A DNA stretch of 53,204 nucleotides. Source: Prochlorococcus sp. AG-363-M17. GTDB taxonomy: Bacteria > Cyanobacteriota > Cyanobacteriia > PCC-6307 > Cyanobiaceae. Position 1 is the stretch's first letter. Each line of letters starts with the position of its first letter. The stretch spans positions 1-53,204 of the forward strand of contig QCFS01000009.1 of NCBI GenBank assembly GCA_003278365.1. Reading direction: 5' to 3'. Positions 38,932-47,487 of the stretch are shown in pieces. Under the pieces are notes generated by a model. That model had not been told where the DNA came from and made no database searches. It saw only the letters and a list, made by a program, of their open reading frames with translations. The position numbers were made by a program, and so were the translations under genes.

Positions 38932-39618
38932 ATGAAGCTTAGTGTGATTATTCCATGCTTCAACGAAGTTAATACTATTCCTAAAATCCTAAAGGCTGTC
39001 AAATCTTCTCCAGTTACTGATCAAGAAATAATTGTTGTAGACGATGGCTCAACAGATGGATCTCGTTCTTTCCTTGAAAACCTGAATGATCCCTTAGTTA
39101 GAGTCGTTTTGCATGATCAAAATCTTGGAAAGGGAGCCGCCCTTCGGACAGGATTCTCTAAAGCTCTTGGTGATGTTTGCATCGTTCAGGATGCTGATCT
39201 TGAATATGACCCACAGGAATACCCACTAGTTATTGATCCTATTTTAAAGGGGCAGGCAGATGTTGTTTTTGGCAGTAGATTTCAAGGTGGTCGACCACAT
39301 CGCGTCGTTTACTTTTGGCACCGAATGGGCAATGGGTTTCTTACTCTACTAAGTAATATCTTTACTGATTTGAACCTAACTGACATGGAAACCTGTTATA
39401 AAGCTTTTAGACGAGAAATTATCCAATCTATTTGCATTGAGGAGGATCGATTTGGATTTGAGCCAGAAGTTACAGCAAAGATATCTAAATTAAATTGTAG
39501 AATATATGAAGTTGGAATCTCGTATTATGGACGTACTTATAATGAGGGAAAGAAAATAGGCTGGCGTGATGGTATCAGGGCAATATATTGTATTTTAAAA
39601 TACAATATATTGCCCTGA
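38932..39618 (+). CDS. Family 2 glycosyltransferase (DPM1-like)
   Basis: 228 aa, GT-A fold. LSVIIPCFNEVNTIPKIL is the start, DDGSTDGS (37-44) binds the nucleotide sugar, and QDADL (86-90) is the metal DxD. GKGAALRTGF, VFGSRFQGG and DMETCYKAFRREI are typical of dolichyl/polyprenyl-phosphate sugar transferases. There is no C-terminal membrane domain. It may make a lipid-linked sugar donor for envelope polysaccharide. The final 15 codons lie inside a 48-bp perfect palindrome. Confidence 0.9.
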   Translation: MKLSVIIPCFNEVNTIPKILKAVKSSPVTDQEIIVVDDGSTDGSRSFLENLNDPLVRVVLHDQNLGKGAALRTGFSKALGDVCIVQDADLEYDPQEYPLVIDPILKGQADVVFGSRFQGGRPHRVVYFWHRMGNGFLTLLSNIFTDLNLTDMETCYKAFRREIIQSICIEEDRFGFEPEVTAKISKLNCRIYEVGISYYGRTYNEGKKIGWRDGIRAIYCILKYNILP

Positions 39619-39620
39619 TA
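39573..39620. repeat. 48-bp perfect palindrome at the glycosyltransferase stop
   Basis: The left arm TATCAGGGCAATATATTGTA plus TTTT is followed at once by its exact reverse complement ending CCCTGATA (24 + 24 bp, no spacer). It contains the last 15 codons and the TGA (39616-39618). It lies between two convergent genes and could form a bidirectional hairpin, but there is no U-run. Confidence 0.97.
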
Positions 39621-39677
39621 CTTATTAAGAAAGCTCGTCTTTACTAGAATATAAAATTTAAAGATATACTTATATTC

Positions 39678-40223
39678 TCAGTTGTCAGGTAACGCTGGTT
39701 TGTACCCACCTGCCATGTCACCACATTCGAGACTTTGCCTTGTTTCTGTCCCCGTTGTTGGATTTACTCCCTCTGCATCAATGCATAAGTTTCTTTGATC
39801 ATCACTATCCAGTACAGCAAAGGTGAAGTCAGCCCCAGATATTTGTGCACCTGCAAAGCTGCTTCCTGATGCAATCATGTTTATCAGCACAGCATTCCTT
39901 AAATCAGTCTTCTGAAAGTTCACCCTGTCTGCGAGTGTATCTGTAAGGTCTATTCCATTTAGATTAGAACCTTTGAGATCAGCAAGGGTAAGAACAGTCC
40001 CATGAAGGTCTACGTCACTGAAGTCAGCATCTCGGGCTGTTGCCCCAGCTATAGATGATTTGTGAAGGTCTTGCCCATGAAAATCTCCTCCCGTGATATT
40101 TGCTCGTACGTAGTTAGGTACTTCTTCACCTTGCTGGAGAACTGCTTGGACCGGAAGAACCCAGAATATTCCCAGAGACAGGATAAAAATGCTTAAGAGA
40201 AATCTTTTGGATTTTCGGACCAT
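39678..40223 (-). CDS. Exported pentapeptide-repeat protein
   Basis: 181 aa from ATG 40223, which has AGAAGGA nine bases upstream; an ATG at 40244 is also in frame. The signal peptide is KSKRFLLSIFILSLGIFW... ending PVQA. Then come A(D/N)LXX-type pentapeptides (DADFSDVDLHG, LADLKGSNLNGIDL, GAQISGADFTF) forming a short right-handed beta-helix. A C-terminal Cys-containing tail has CIDAEGVNP and ECGDMAGGY. Its likely location is the thylakoid lumen or periplasm. Function unknown. Confidence 0.85.
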   Translation of the reverse strand: MVRKSKRFLLSIFILSLGIFWVLPVQAVLQQGEEVPNYVRANITGGDFHGQDLHKSSIAGATARDADFSDVDLHGTVLTLADLKGSNLNGIDLTDTLADRVNFQKTDLRNAVLINMIASGSSFAGAQISGADFTFAVLDSDDQRNLCIDAEGVNPTTGTETRQSLECGDMAGGYKPALPDN

Positions 40224-40313
40224 CGTTGTGAGTCCTTCTGACATGAATCTCGCCTCCTATCAATACTATTTAAACCATACCTCTCAGAATAACTGTTTAG
40301 GTTTAACCATTAA

Positions 40314-40721
40314 TTATCTAGTGAAATACCACCAGGTAGCCAATGGAACAACTGTAGCTATTACTAAACAGCCAACAACAAGAGCTGTGGCAGTGCTTTT
40401 TCTTGTGGCATCATTTCTCATTACATTGAAATTGGGGTCAGTAATTTTCCCCTCAATAACATTAATCGGCGGGGAATCTGCGATTCCTCCTGTCCCTATT
40501 TCCATAAATATCTTGGAAGTTGCTGGAATCTCCCTGATCAGCATGACAGCCTTATAGGTGTTTGTTCCTGTCATCCTTAATTGGTTTTGGAGTTGAGACT
40601 GTATAAGCTCCGCTCTTGCTGGAAGAGAGAGGAAAAGAAGGCAGAATCCGGTGGAAAGGATTTTTAAAAGGAATTGAGCAGTTTTCACGATTATCAACAG
40701 CTTTCTTCCAATATCACCCAT
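40314..40721 (-). CDS. Secreted/membrane hypothetical protein
   Basis: 135 aa from ATG 40721; a GTG three codons earlier is open. An N-terminal signal sequence (about 14-37, ending SLPARA) precedes a soluble part with QLQNQLRMTGTNTYKAVMLI, and a C-terminal helix ALVVGCLVIATVVPLATWWY. No family recognised. It lies 69 nt upstream of the pentapeptide gene on the same strand. Confidence 0.6.
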   Translation of the reverse strand: MGDIGRKLLIIVKTAQFLLKILSTGFCLLFLSLPARAELIQSQLQNQLRMTGTNTYKAVMLIREIPATSKIFMEIGTGGIADSPPINVIEGKITDPNFNVMRNDATRKSTATALVVGCLVIATVVPLATWWYFTR

Positions 40722-40794
40722 AGAGGTCACTTAATCACAAAAAATCCTTTTAAATTTAAAAATCTCTAGACATTACTGATATACCTAATGGATT

Positions 40795-40823
40795 GAACCT
40801 AGTTTATAGAATTAGGTTCTTTT
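40795..40823. other. Terminator-like hairpin
   Basis: GAACCTA (40795-40801) pairs with TAGGTTC (40813-40819) around 11 nt, followed by TTTT on the plus strand. No plus-strand gene is seen just upstream, so its use is unclear. Confidence 0.3.
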
Positions 40824-40949
40824 GAGTGGATTTCACAACATCCTTGTTATTGCAAGAAGTTATATCTTGTTGAAATAACTATGATTAATCATTTTGATGG
40901 CTCTGTTTTGTTTTCAGCAGAACAACTCGTTGAAACATAATCTTATTTT

Positions 40950-41084
40950 CTAGCCATTTGTATTTTCCTTTTCATTTACTTTCTCATCTTGATTTGATGT
41001 TATAACCTGTACCTCAAATCTCACCATAAGTCCAATGATGATTAGGGCTATACCTAGGAGTGGCCATTGGGATGTAAGGCTCAA
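40950..41084 (-). CDS. Candidate single-TM small protein, 44 aa
   Basis: The frame reads LSLTSQWPLLGIALIIIGLM, then VRFEVQVITSN and a charged tail DEKVNEKENTNG before TAG. It shows a clear TM helix and polar tail, unlike chance sequence. There is no ATG. The start is a TTG at 41084 with AAGGA close upstream, or an ATT at 41096 (IKDALSL). The composition resembles many tiny picocyanobacterial membrane proteins, but it is unverified. Confidence 0.4.
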   Translation of the reverse strand: MSLTSQWPLLGIALIIIGLMVRFEVQVITSNQDEKVNEKENTNG

Positions 41085-41096
41085 AGCATCCTTAAT

Positions 41097-41350
41097 TCGT
41101 TAGTTGTACTATACCAATAAAGTTACAGATAATCTGAATGTAAATCATTTTTTATTTTTCAAAAATCCTCTTTCTTCTGTATTAAGATTTTATGTTGAAA
41201 TTGTTCCCCTGAGATCATCCTTAGAAATTAGGAATAAATTCCTTCCTGTGCTTTAGACGACCATCAGTGACGACCTTACACTAATAAAACCTAGAGTATA
41301 TAAACAGATACCTAATTAACTCCCCTTTGTGACGTAATTTTTTTGTGTAT
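41097..41350. other. Gap upstream of the glucosylglycerate genes
   Basis: About 250 nt, very AT-rich. Only frames below 20 codons on either strand (for example at about 41210 on the minus strand). I see nothing else. Confidence 0.3.
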
Positions 41351-42589
41351 CTATGCAGCTTTGTTTGTCTTAATCGTATTTGGAGACACCTTTCTATTAG
41401 TAGTGACTTCACCAGCTTCACTAAGGTCTTCCTGAAGTCGACTTTCACAGGATAAAACTCGTGACCACGACGGTAATTGTTCAGTGGAAGGAGACTCTAG
41501 AAATGCTTGTACAGCAGGTTTTAATAGTAATGAGAACTTGTTAACGGCAAGCTCTTCTTCGTGTCTATTGTAAGGAAGATGATTTATAGCAGAATCTAGA
41601 CCAAATTGTTTTACACGGTCTTCACCTACGCGTTTGAAAAGTACTTCAAGGGTAGATAATTGTGAAGTGGTGAGAGTTTTTCCCTCGTGTTCCATTAGCC
41701 CTCTTAAAACACTAGAAAGAACCTCACTACACATGCGCTGCAAGCCCTCCTTAGGAGACTCACCTATTTCTTTATGCTTATGATCAAACAGTCCAAGGTC
41801 AACTTGGGCAATACGGTTTATTGGAACATGTCTGAATACTTCTGAAAGAAGACCAACTTCTAATCCCCAATCGCAAGGTATACGTAAATTCATTCCTAAT
41901 CCTTTAGTAAAAGCAAACTCTCCAGCAAGTGGATATCTGAATGATTGTAAGTATTTCAAATAAGGAATACTTCCAAATAGTTGTTCTAAACTCGTTAGTA
42001 ATGGATTGACAAATAATCTAGTAGCTCTTCCTTGAAGAGCACTATTTTCTATTGATACCCTACTGTAGAAAGCTTTGACATATGAAATACCATCTGATGG
42101 ATCTAGCAATGGTTTAAGCATTCTTGCAGGGTATGAACTTCCGAATGTACGAATGTCAGCATCAAAAAGTGCTATTACATCTGCTGTCTTTGTGGCCACC
42201 CCTATCCCTTGCCATACTGCCCAGCCCTTTCCAGGCTTGCGACGTAGCGAAAGGCCATTTTTATCATGAGCTTTTAGAAGCTCTAAAACAGCTGGACCAT
42301 TTGTCCATTGGATATGAACTGGGAATGGCATTCCTGAAAAGAAAACTTTGGCTTCCTCTACTTCCTCTATGGAGTTAGCGCACAAGGCTATAACCAGTTT
42401 TTCTAGCCCCTCTAGGTTCTTAAGTACTTCTCTAATCAATTTTAATGCTGGCCTTTCAAATTCTTCGAAAAGGCAAGGTATTAAAATGGCTGTAGGCCTA
42501 TTTCTTAGGCCAGACCTCAATTCGCCCATGGAATCTTTGAATATTCCATATTGATGAATGGTTGTTATGAGACCCTGTTGAAAGTCCAT
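41351..42589 (-). CDS. gpgS: Glucosyl-3-phosphoglycerate synthase
   Basis: A 412-aa GT81 retaining glycosyltransferase that joins glucose from an NDP-sugar to 3-phosphoglycerate, the first step to the compatible solute glucosylglycerate. ILIPCLFEEFERPALKLI is the N-terminus and the metal site is DAD (143-145, in IALFDADIRTFG). KPGKGWAVWQGIG and FRYPLAGEFAFTKGLG are family patterns, and GLEVGLLSEVF follows. It is divergent from the phosphorylase gene, with 77 nt between starts. Confidence 0.92.
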   Translation of the reverse strand: MDFQQGLITTIHQYGIFKDSMGELRSGLRNRPTAILIPCLFEEFERPALKLIREVLKNLEGLEKLVIALCANSIEEVEEAKVFFSGMPFPVHIQWTNGPAVLELLKAHDKNGLSLRRKPGKGWAVWQGIGVATKTADVIALFDADIRTFGSSYPARMLKPLLDPSDGISYVKAFYSRVSIENSALQGRATRLFVNPLLTSLEQLFGSIPYLKYLQSFRYPLAGEFAFTKGLGMNLRIPCDWGLEVGLLSEVFRHVPINRIAQVDLGLFDHKHKEIGESPKEGLQRMCSEVLSSVLRGLMEHEGKTLTTSQLSTLEVLFKRVGEDRVKQFGLDSAINHLPYNRHEEELAVNKFSLLLKPAVQAFLESPSTEQLPSWSRVLSCESRLQEDLSEAGEVTTNRKVSPNTIKTNKAA

Positions 42590-42666
42590 TTGGTGTTGAG
42601 AGCAACAGAACTAAATGGTTGAGTCGAAGATCTTGGACAGAATGGTAGTGGATACCCTTATAAGCG

Positions 42667-44406
42667 TTGATTACGCAAGGACCAAAACTGTTGAAGTTAC
42701 TCAGGGAGATCTACAAAGATCACTCTGCAGAAGAACTCGAATTAATTTGGTCGCAATTGATGCATATTCTCGAACTCTACTCCTCCAAAACGAGTTTTAA
42801 CCATATATCAGCCTCAGAGATTTGGGACTCTTCTTCCGCAGTTTTGATTACATATCCTGATGCAGTTTCTAAACCTGAAGAACCCTCTTTAAATGCGCTG
42901 GCTGAATTAATCGATCTGAAGATTGGCAATTTAGTAAGCGTGATTCATGTTTTGCCGTTTTTGAGATCAACTAGTGATGGCGGATTTGCTCTCTGTAGTC
43001 ATGAAGAGTTAGAGCCAAGTTATGGTAATTGGGATCATTTAAAACTGCTTAGTAAAAATCATCTTCTAATGGCTGACCTTGTCTTAAACCATGTCTCAGC
43101 TTCCCACCCTTGGGTAGAACAATTTAGAAAAGCAGAGGAACCTGGAAGAACTTATATCCTTTCACGTTCTAATAAAGAAGGGTGGGATCAAGTCTTTCGG
43201 CCAAGAAACTCTCCTTTGTTTTCAACTATAGCTACTGTAGAAGGACCTAAAAAAATATGGACAACCTTTAGTCCTGATCAAATTGATTTGAACTGGAGGA
43301 ACCCTTTCCTAATTTTAGAGTTCTTGAGATTGATAATTAAATATATTGATAATGGAGTTAAATGGATACGTTTGGATGCTGTAGGATTTATCTGGAAGGA
43401 GGCAGGGACAACTTGTATCCATAGAAAGCAAGTACACCTGATTGTTAAGCTTTTAAGAATAATTCTTCAGGAAATCACTCCAGACTCTGTATTACTTACT
43501 GAAACTAATGTTCCACAGAAAGATAACTTATCGTATTTAGAATTTGGAGAAGAAGCTAATATAGCGTACAATTTCCCACTTCCACCATTGCTTTTAGAAG
43601 CCATAATTAGCAATAAAGTTGATCTCTTAAACAAATGGATAAATGCTTGGCCAAATCTCCCAACAAAAACCACACTACTTAATTTTACTGCTTCTCACGA
43701 TGGGGTTGGATTAAAACCTTTGCATGGATTAATGAGTGTTGAGCGACTTCACAACCTCTTGATAGAATGCGAAAAAAGAGGGGGATTTGTTAGTCATAGA
43801 ACTCTTCCTAATGGTGTAGAGGAACCTTATGAAATTAATATCAGTTGGTGGAGTGCAATGAGAGACGATAAGAATCAACTAGGTAATTGTCAGTCAGATT
43901 GCTTTGTCTTGAGTCAGCTTCTCGTAATGGCCCTACCTGGAGTGCCTGCGTTCTACTTGCAAGCTTTATTAGGTTCAGGAAATGATCTAAATAGCTTTAA
44001 ACAAACCGGTCAAAGAAGAGACTTAAATCGAGAAAAGTTTAGAATGGAAACATTGCTTTCTAACTTGAATGATTCTAATTCCCCTGTAAATAAGAATTTA
44101 AGTCATTTGAAAAAAGCTATGACTATTCGTAGCAATTTAAAGGCCTTTCATCCAGAAGCTCCCATGACTTGTTTGAGTAAAGATAGGAATGATTTGATTA
44201 TTTTAAGAAGAGGTCATGAGCATGAGTATGTCTGGGCTGTACATAACTTCACAGCGAATAATGTTTTGTTGACTTTGTCAGAGCTTATTCCTAATAGATT
44301 TAACCTCACTCTTTCTAAATGGCATGATCTCCTTATGGGCACTCAGACAGATGGTAAGACTATATCTATTAGGCCATACAGTGTTCAGTGGTTACAACCT
44401 ATTTGA
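42667..44406 (+). CDS. GH13_18 phosphorylase, probably glucosylglycerate phosphorylase
   Basis: A 579-aa alpha-amylase-family enzyme with a TTG start. Catalytic residues fit the sucrose-phosphorylase subgroup: nucleophile D237 (WIRLDAVGF), acid/base E279 (LLTETNVP) and H344-D345 (ASHDGVG). The LVLNHVSASHPW motif is also present. Members split sucrose, glucosylglycerol or glucosylglycerate with phosphate to glucose-1-phosphate. The genes around it (gpgS, phosphatase, glycerate kinase) argue for glucosylglycerate; the sequence alone cannot decide. Its end lies 8 nt before the next start. Confidence 0.85.
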   Translation: MITQGPKLLKLLREIYKDHSAEELELIWSQLMHILELYSSKTSFNHISASEIWDSSSAVLITYPDAVSKPEEPSLNALAELIDLKIGNLVSVIHVLPFLRSTSDGGFALCSHEELEPSYGNWDHLKLLSKNHLLMADLVLNHVSASHPWVEQFRKAEEPGRTYILSRSNKEGWDQVFRPRNSPLFSTIATVEGPKKIWTTFSPDQIDLNWRNPFLILEFLRLIIKYIDNGVKWIRLDAVGFIWKEAGTTCIHRKQVHLIVKLLRIILQEITPDSVLLTETNVPQKDNLSYLEFGEEANIAYNFPLPPLLLEAIISNKVDLLNKWINAWPNLPTKTTLLNFTASHDGVGLKPLHGLMSVERLHNLLIECEKRGGFVSHRTLPNGVEEPYEINISWWSAMRDDKNQLGNCQSDCFVLSQLLVMALPGVPAFYLQALLGSGNDLNSFKQTGQRRDLNREKFRMETLLSNLNDSNSPVNKNLSHLKKAMTIRSNLKAFHPEAPMTCLSKDRNDLIILRRGHEHEYVWAVHNFTANNVLLTLSELIPNRFNLTLSKWHDLLMGTQTDGKTISIRPYSVQWLQPI

Positions 44407-44413
44407 TGAGCTG

Positions 44414-45199
44414 ATGATTACAAACGAAAACTGGTGGGTTGTTACTGATCTTGATGGAACACTTATGGATCATAAATATGACCTAATGCCAGCTTTAGAT
44501 ACAATTTATGCACTTGGTAAACTTGGTATCCCAGTAATTCCATGTACAAGTAAGACTTACTCAGAGGTTAAACTCTTTAGAAACAAGTATAACCTTAATG
44601 ATCCTTTTATTATTGAGAATGGAGGAGCAGCTTATGGAAACCATGAAGACTCACTTGATGAATGGGTCCTTAGATTTGGCTCTTCATATGATGAATTGAT
44701 AATCATTCTGAATAAAATATCATCCAATATTGGATATCAACTTCGAAGTATAAAGGATTTGTCAGATGCTGAATTTACAGCATTAACTGGTCTAGTGGGT
44801 GAAGCCATTAGCCACGCAATGGAGAGACTTTGGAGTGTTCCTTTTCTGACTCCACCATCTGAATATTCTTCAGCTCTTAGCAAATTTGCAAAAAAATACG
44901 ATGTCTCAATCTATCAAGGGAACAGAATGAGCCATTTGGTTCGTAGAGGAACTAATAAAGGTAATGCCTTGAATCAATTGAAGTATCACCTAAAGAAACC
45001 GGAATTGAAAATATTTGCATTAGGTGATTCACCTAATGACTTGCCTTTATTGGATGTTGCTGATTATGCAGTTGTTGTACCTGGTGCAAATGGTCCACAC
45101 CCAATCTTTCGGGATGGTATACAAACAGGAAAGTATATTCAGGCACCTAGCCCACATGCAAAAGGATGGGATAAGATTGTTCGCTCCTTTTTTCTTTAA
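44414..45199 (+). CDS. gpgP: Glucosyl/mannosyl-3-phosphoglycerate phosphatase (HAD family)
   Basis: About 261 aa from ATG 44414; the frame is open back into the phosphorylase. HAD motif I is TDLDGTLMD (residues 11-19), motif II PVIPCTSKT, and motifs III/IV are RGTNKGNALNQL and ALGDSPNDLPLL. IENGGAAYG is typical of the mannosyl-3-phosphoglycerate phosphatase group. With GpgS it would release free glucosylglycerate. It sits 8 nt behind the phosphorylase. Confidence 0.88.
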   Translation: MITNENWWVVTDLDGTLMDHKYDLMPALDTIYALGKLGIPVIPCTSKTYSEVKLFRNKYNLNDPFIIENGGAAYGNHEDSLDEWVLRFGSSYDELIIILNKISSNIGYQLRSIKDLSDAEFTALTGLVGEAISHAMERLWSVPFLTPPSEYSSALSKFAKKYDVSIYQGNRMSHLVRRGTNKGNALNQLKYHLKKPELKIFALGDSPNDLPLLDVADYAVVVPGANGPHPIFRDGIQTGKYIQAPSPHAKGWDKIVRSFFL

Positions 45200-45232
45200 A
45201 ATATTTATTTGTACCTTGTTTGATAGATACAT

Positions 45233-46267
45233 ATGTATAGTCAAATTCCTCACCCCTGGTCATGTCCAAGAGATCCTCAAATCTTATTCCCATTGAAGGA
45301 TTTAGAACTTCTTCTAGAAGATTTGGGTTGGTCTTCGTCAGATTCATGGTTGGCTTATTGGCATGAAAGGGATATCTATAATTATATTTCTAAATTTTGG
45401 CCTGTGGGTACAAAAAAAGACTGGTTTTGGTCTATAGGACTTCCTTTCCTTACACAAATAGAAACTTTGGTTAAGCAGATTGATGCCCCTATCTTAATTG
45501 GTATTTCAGGACTACCAGGATGTGGAAAAACTAGCTTTGGACTTTGGCTTGAAGAAGTCTCTAAGTTGTTGAAATTATCTGTCAAAGTTATTTCTATGGA
45601 TGACTTTTACTTACCTTCACATGAAATGAAGTTGGCAATGGCTCAAAATCCATGGAATGTTCCACGCGGCCTACCAGGAAGCCACTCTCTAGATATTTTA
45701 TCTGAATCAATTACTAAATTTCGCGAACATGGTGAATTAATTGCCCCTAAGTTTGACAAATCTCTTCGAGACGGTCTTGGTGATAGATCAGGATGGATTA
45801 GGTCAAATCCATCTGTTCTTATTGTTGAAGGTTGGTTCCTAGGTTGTTCTAATAGCTCGTATTTTAAAGATGAACTGAATACTCACGACACCATAATTCC
45901 ACCGTTAAGCAAGGCTGAAAAACATTATAGATATAAGGTTCAGAAATCACTGTTTGAATATCAGTCAATATGGAAGGAATTATCCGTTATATGGCATTTA
46001 AAGGCCCAGAATATTAACTACACTGCTCTTTGGAAAAAGCAACAAGAATCCAAGATGATGAATGAAAGAGGCTCTGCTTTGCAAGGTAAATCGCTTGAAA
46101 ACTTTATAAGAATGATTCAGGTGTCAATACCTCAAATGGATTTAATGTCAATAAAGGCCCCAGTTGTCGCGCATATTGGCAAACATCGAGAAATAATGTG
46201 GATTGGCAAGCAAGGCAATGAACCTGATATTGGTAATCCACTCAACGCTCATGTGGAGAGCCCCTAG
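45233..46267 (+). CDS. D-glycerate 3-kinase (GLYK type)
   Basis: 344 aa. The P-loop GLPGCGKT (93-100) lies in a uridine-kinase-like fold. SMDDFYLPSHEM, WNVPRGLPGSHSLD, PKFDKSLRDGLGDR and VLIVEGWFLG are the plant/cyanobacterial glycerate kinase pattern. It makes 3-phosphoglycerate and also ends photorespiration. Placed after the phosphorylase and phosphatase, it would recapture the glycerate released from glucosylglycerate. Confidence 0.9.
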   Translation: MYSQIPHPWSCPRDPQILFPLKDLELLLEDLGWSSSDSWLAYWHERDIYNYISKFWPVGTKKDWFWSIGLPFLTQIETLVKQIDAPILIGISGLPGCGKTSFGLWLEEVSKLLKLSVKVISMDDFYLPSHEMKLAMAQNPWNVPRGLPGSHSLDILSESITKFREHGELIAPKFDKSLRDGLGDRSGWIRSNPSVLIVEGWFLGCSNSSYFKDELNTHDTIIPPLSKAEKHYRYKVQKSLFEYQSIWKELSVIWHLKAQNINYTALWKKQQESKMMNERGSALQGKSLENFIRMIQVSIPQMDLMSIKAPVVAHIGKHREIMWIGKQGNEPDIGNPLNAHVESP

Positions 46268-46360
46268 ATAAAAAATAGTTCATTTTGTTTACTTCCAATT
46301 GCTCATTCTTTATTTATTGAGCATCCTTGATATTAAGCAAACAGTATTCGAATTAAATCC

Positions 46361-46552
46361 ATGCGAATGCTTACAACAGAAACGCGAAATCGTCTTCAGG
46401 AGGTATTATCCAGATTGGCTAATGGTCATTCAGTTACCTTAGAAGAACGAATCCAGTTACAAAAATATGCTAAGCATATACCATTTGTTTCTGGATTACT
46501 TTTAAATGCACTTCGAAGAAGAGAGGAATTAGAGAAGGATGGCCTTATCTGA
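46361..46552 (+). CDS. Small helical hypothetical protein
   Basis: 63 aa, mostly alpha-helical and charged: RNRLQEVLSRLANGHSVTL, EERIQLQKYAKHIPFVSG, LLLNALRRREELEKDGLI. It has no membrane segment and no family I can name. It probably belongs to the small conserved proteins of picocyanobacteria. Confidence 0.7.
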   Translation: MRMLTTETRNRLQEVLSRLANGHSVTLEERIQLQKYAKHIPFVSGLLLNALRRREELEKDGLI

Positions 46553-46629
46553 TTAATAGTATTTTTAACTATATTACTTGGACCAAATTATCTAATTACT
46601 TCAGCAACTGAAGGTTATCAATCCTTCAT

Positions 46630-46842
46630 TTAATTACCACCACCATTGCAGCTCCATACTTTGCTGGCAAGTCCTTGCATATTTTTACCATTAATACGGA
46701 ATGTTCTTTCAACGCATTCGTTCTGGTTATTTGCCCATTTTGCTAATGGGACTAGTGATGAAGCTATTACGATTAAGCATATTGTGCTAGACACAGCTAA
46801 GACAGGGTATGCATGTGCTCTAATCATTTCTCTGGGGTTCAT
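46630..46842 (-). CDS. Small membrane-anchored hypothetical protein
   Basis: 70 aa from ATG 46842. The frame is open to 46971, but the upstream part is Tyr/Ile/Asn-rich and unconvincing. MNPREMIRAHAYPVLAVSST leads into a single TM helix, then a conserved-looking tail with CVERTFRINGKNMQGL and KVWSCNGGGN. The two cysteines may form a disulfide outside the cytoplasm. Unknown function. Confidence 0.65.
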   Translation of the reverse strand: MNPREMIRAHAYPVLAVSSTICLIVIASSLVPLAKWANNQNECVERTFRINGKNMQGLASKVWSCNGGGN

Positions 46843-47029
46843 AACCAGTCTATTCAAATTGCTCTTAAAATATAACCTGTTTATTGGAATAGTGTTGTAA
46901 ATAAGTGTTAAATATAAAATATAATAGGTTTTATATTTGCCTATAGTTTCTTCTTTGATTGCTATTCCCATCCTTTGTAGAAATAACTATCTCGCTAAGT
47001 TCTTCTTTTCAGACTCTATTTAATCAATA

Positions 47030-47203
47030 TCAAGAGTCATCCCTTTTATTGCCTTTCCCACTTAGAGAGTTCGATATGAATCCGTATAAAGCTCCGAATA
47101 GCCAGGATCCAACTAAAATTGATAAAACAACAAGTGATATAGATAGCATTGATGCACCGGCATCATTAGGACCATAGTGTATTGCATTGTCAAATGAATT
47201 CAT
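47030..47203 (-). CDS. Small single-TM protein, 57 aa
   Basis: From ATG 47203: MNSFDNAIHYGPNDAGAS, TM helix LSISLVVLSILVGSWLFGALYG, then basic SLSGKGNKRDDS. A start at 47263 is open. A plus-strand frame over the same bases (46959-47177) lacks protein-like composition and is left out. It is divergent from the interrupted frame at 47215. Confidence 0.5.
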   Translation of the reverse strand: MNSFDNAIHYGPNDAGASMLSISLVVLSILVGSWLFGALYGFISNSLSGKGNKRDDS

Positions 47204-47214
47204 GAGGATAACGA

Positions 47215-47370
47215 ATGAAGAGACTTTTAAGATTAATTTTGAGTTAGGTACAATTTCTCGCAATCATCATCCTATCGCTTTTTTTTGTGTTTCATTCGGA
47301 ATTAAAAAAATCTTATGAGATTGCACAGCTCATACATCAATACTATTTCCAAATTAATTCCTTCTACTGA
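47215..47370 (+). pseudogene. Interrupted small membrane-protein frame
   Basis: ATG 47215 has a good AGGA seven bases upstream and reads MKRLLRLILS, then TAG. The same frame continues VQFLAIIILSLFFVFHSELK, KSYEIAQLIHQYYFQINSFY, then TGA. Together it looks like one 51-aa protein with a basic start, TM helix and polar tail, broken by a stop at codon 11. There is no other start after the stop except an internal GTG. Confidence 0.4.
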
Positions 47371-47487
47371 ATAGGCTCTAAATTAATTTATTAATATCTC
47401 TTTAGTGCTATACATAAAATTAGAAAGCAATTTTGAGAAAGTTTTTACAAGTTGCTTTCTAGAGCTAGTTTAATGTTGATTTTATGC
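47371..47487. other. Gap with inverted repeat
   Basis: AGAAAGCAA (47422-47430) and TTGCTTTCT (47452-47460) form a 9-bp stem with a 21-nt loop. It may end transcription of the minus-strand gene at 47488. I see nothing else. Confidence 0.35.

Noticed and set aside
46959-47177. Plus-strand 72-codon frame
   Set aside because: It overlaps the minus-strand 57-aa protein, which has a clear TM helix and better composition. The plus-strand text is Ser/Leu/Phe rich without structure.
47202-47318. 38-codon plus-strand frame MRITNEETFKINF...
   Set aside because: Its ATG overlaps the start codon of the minus-strand gene, and the alternative frame from 47215 has a better ribosome site and a clearer protein character.
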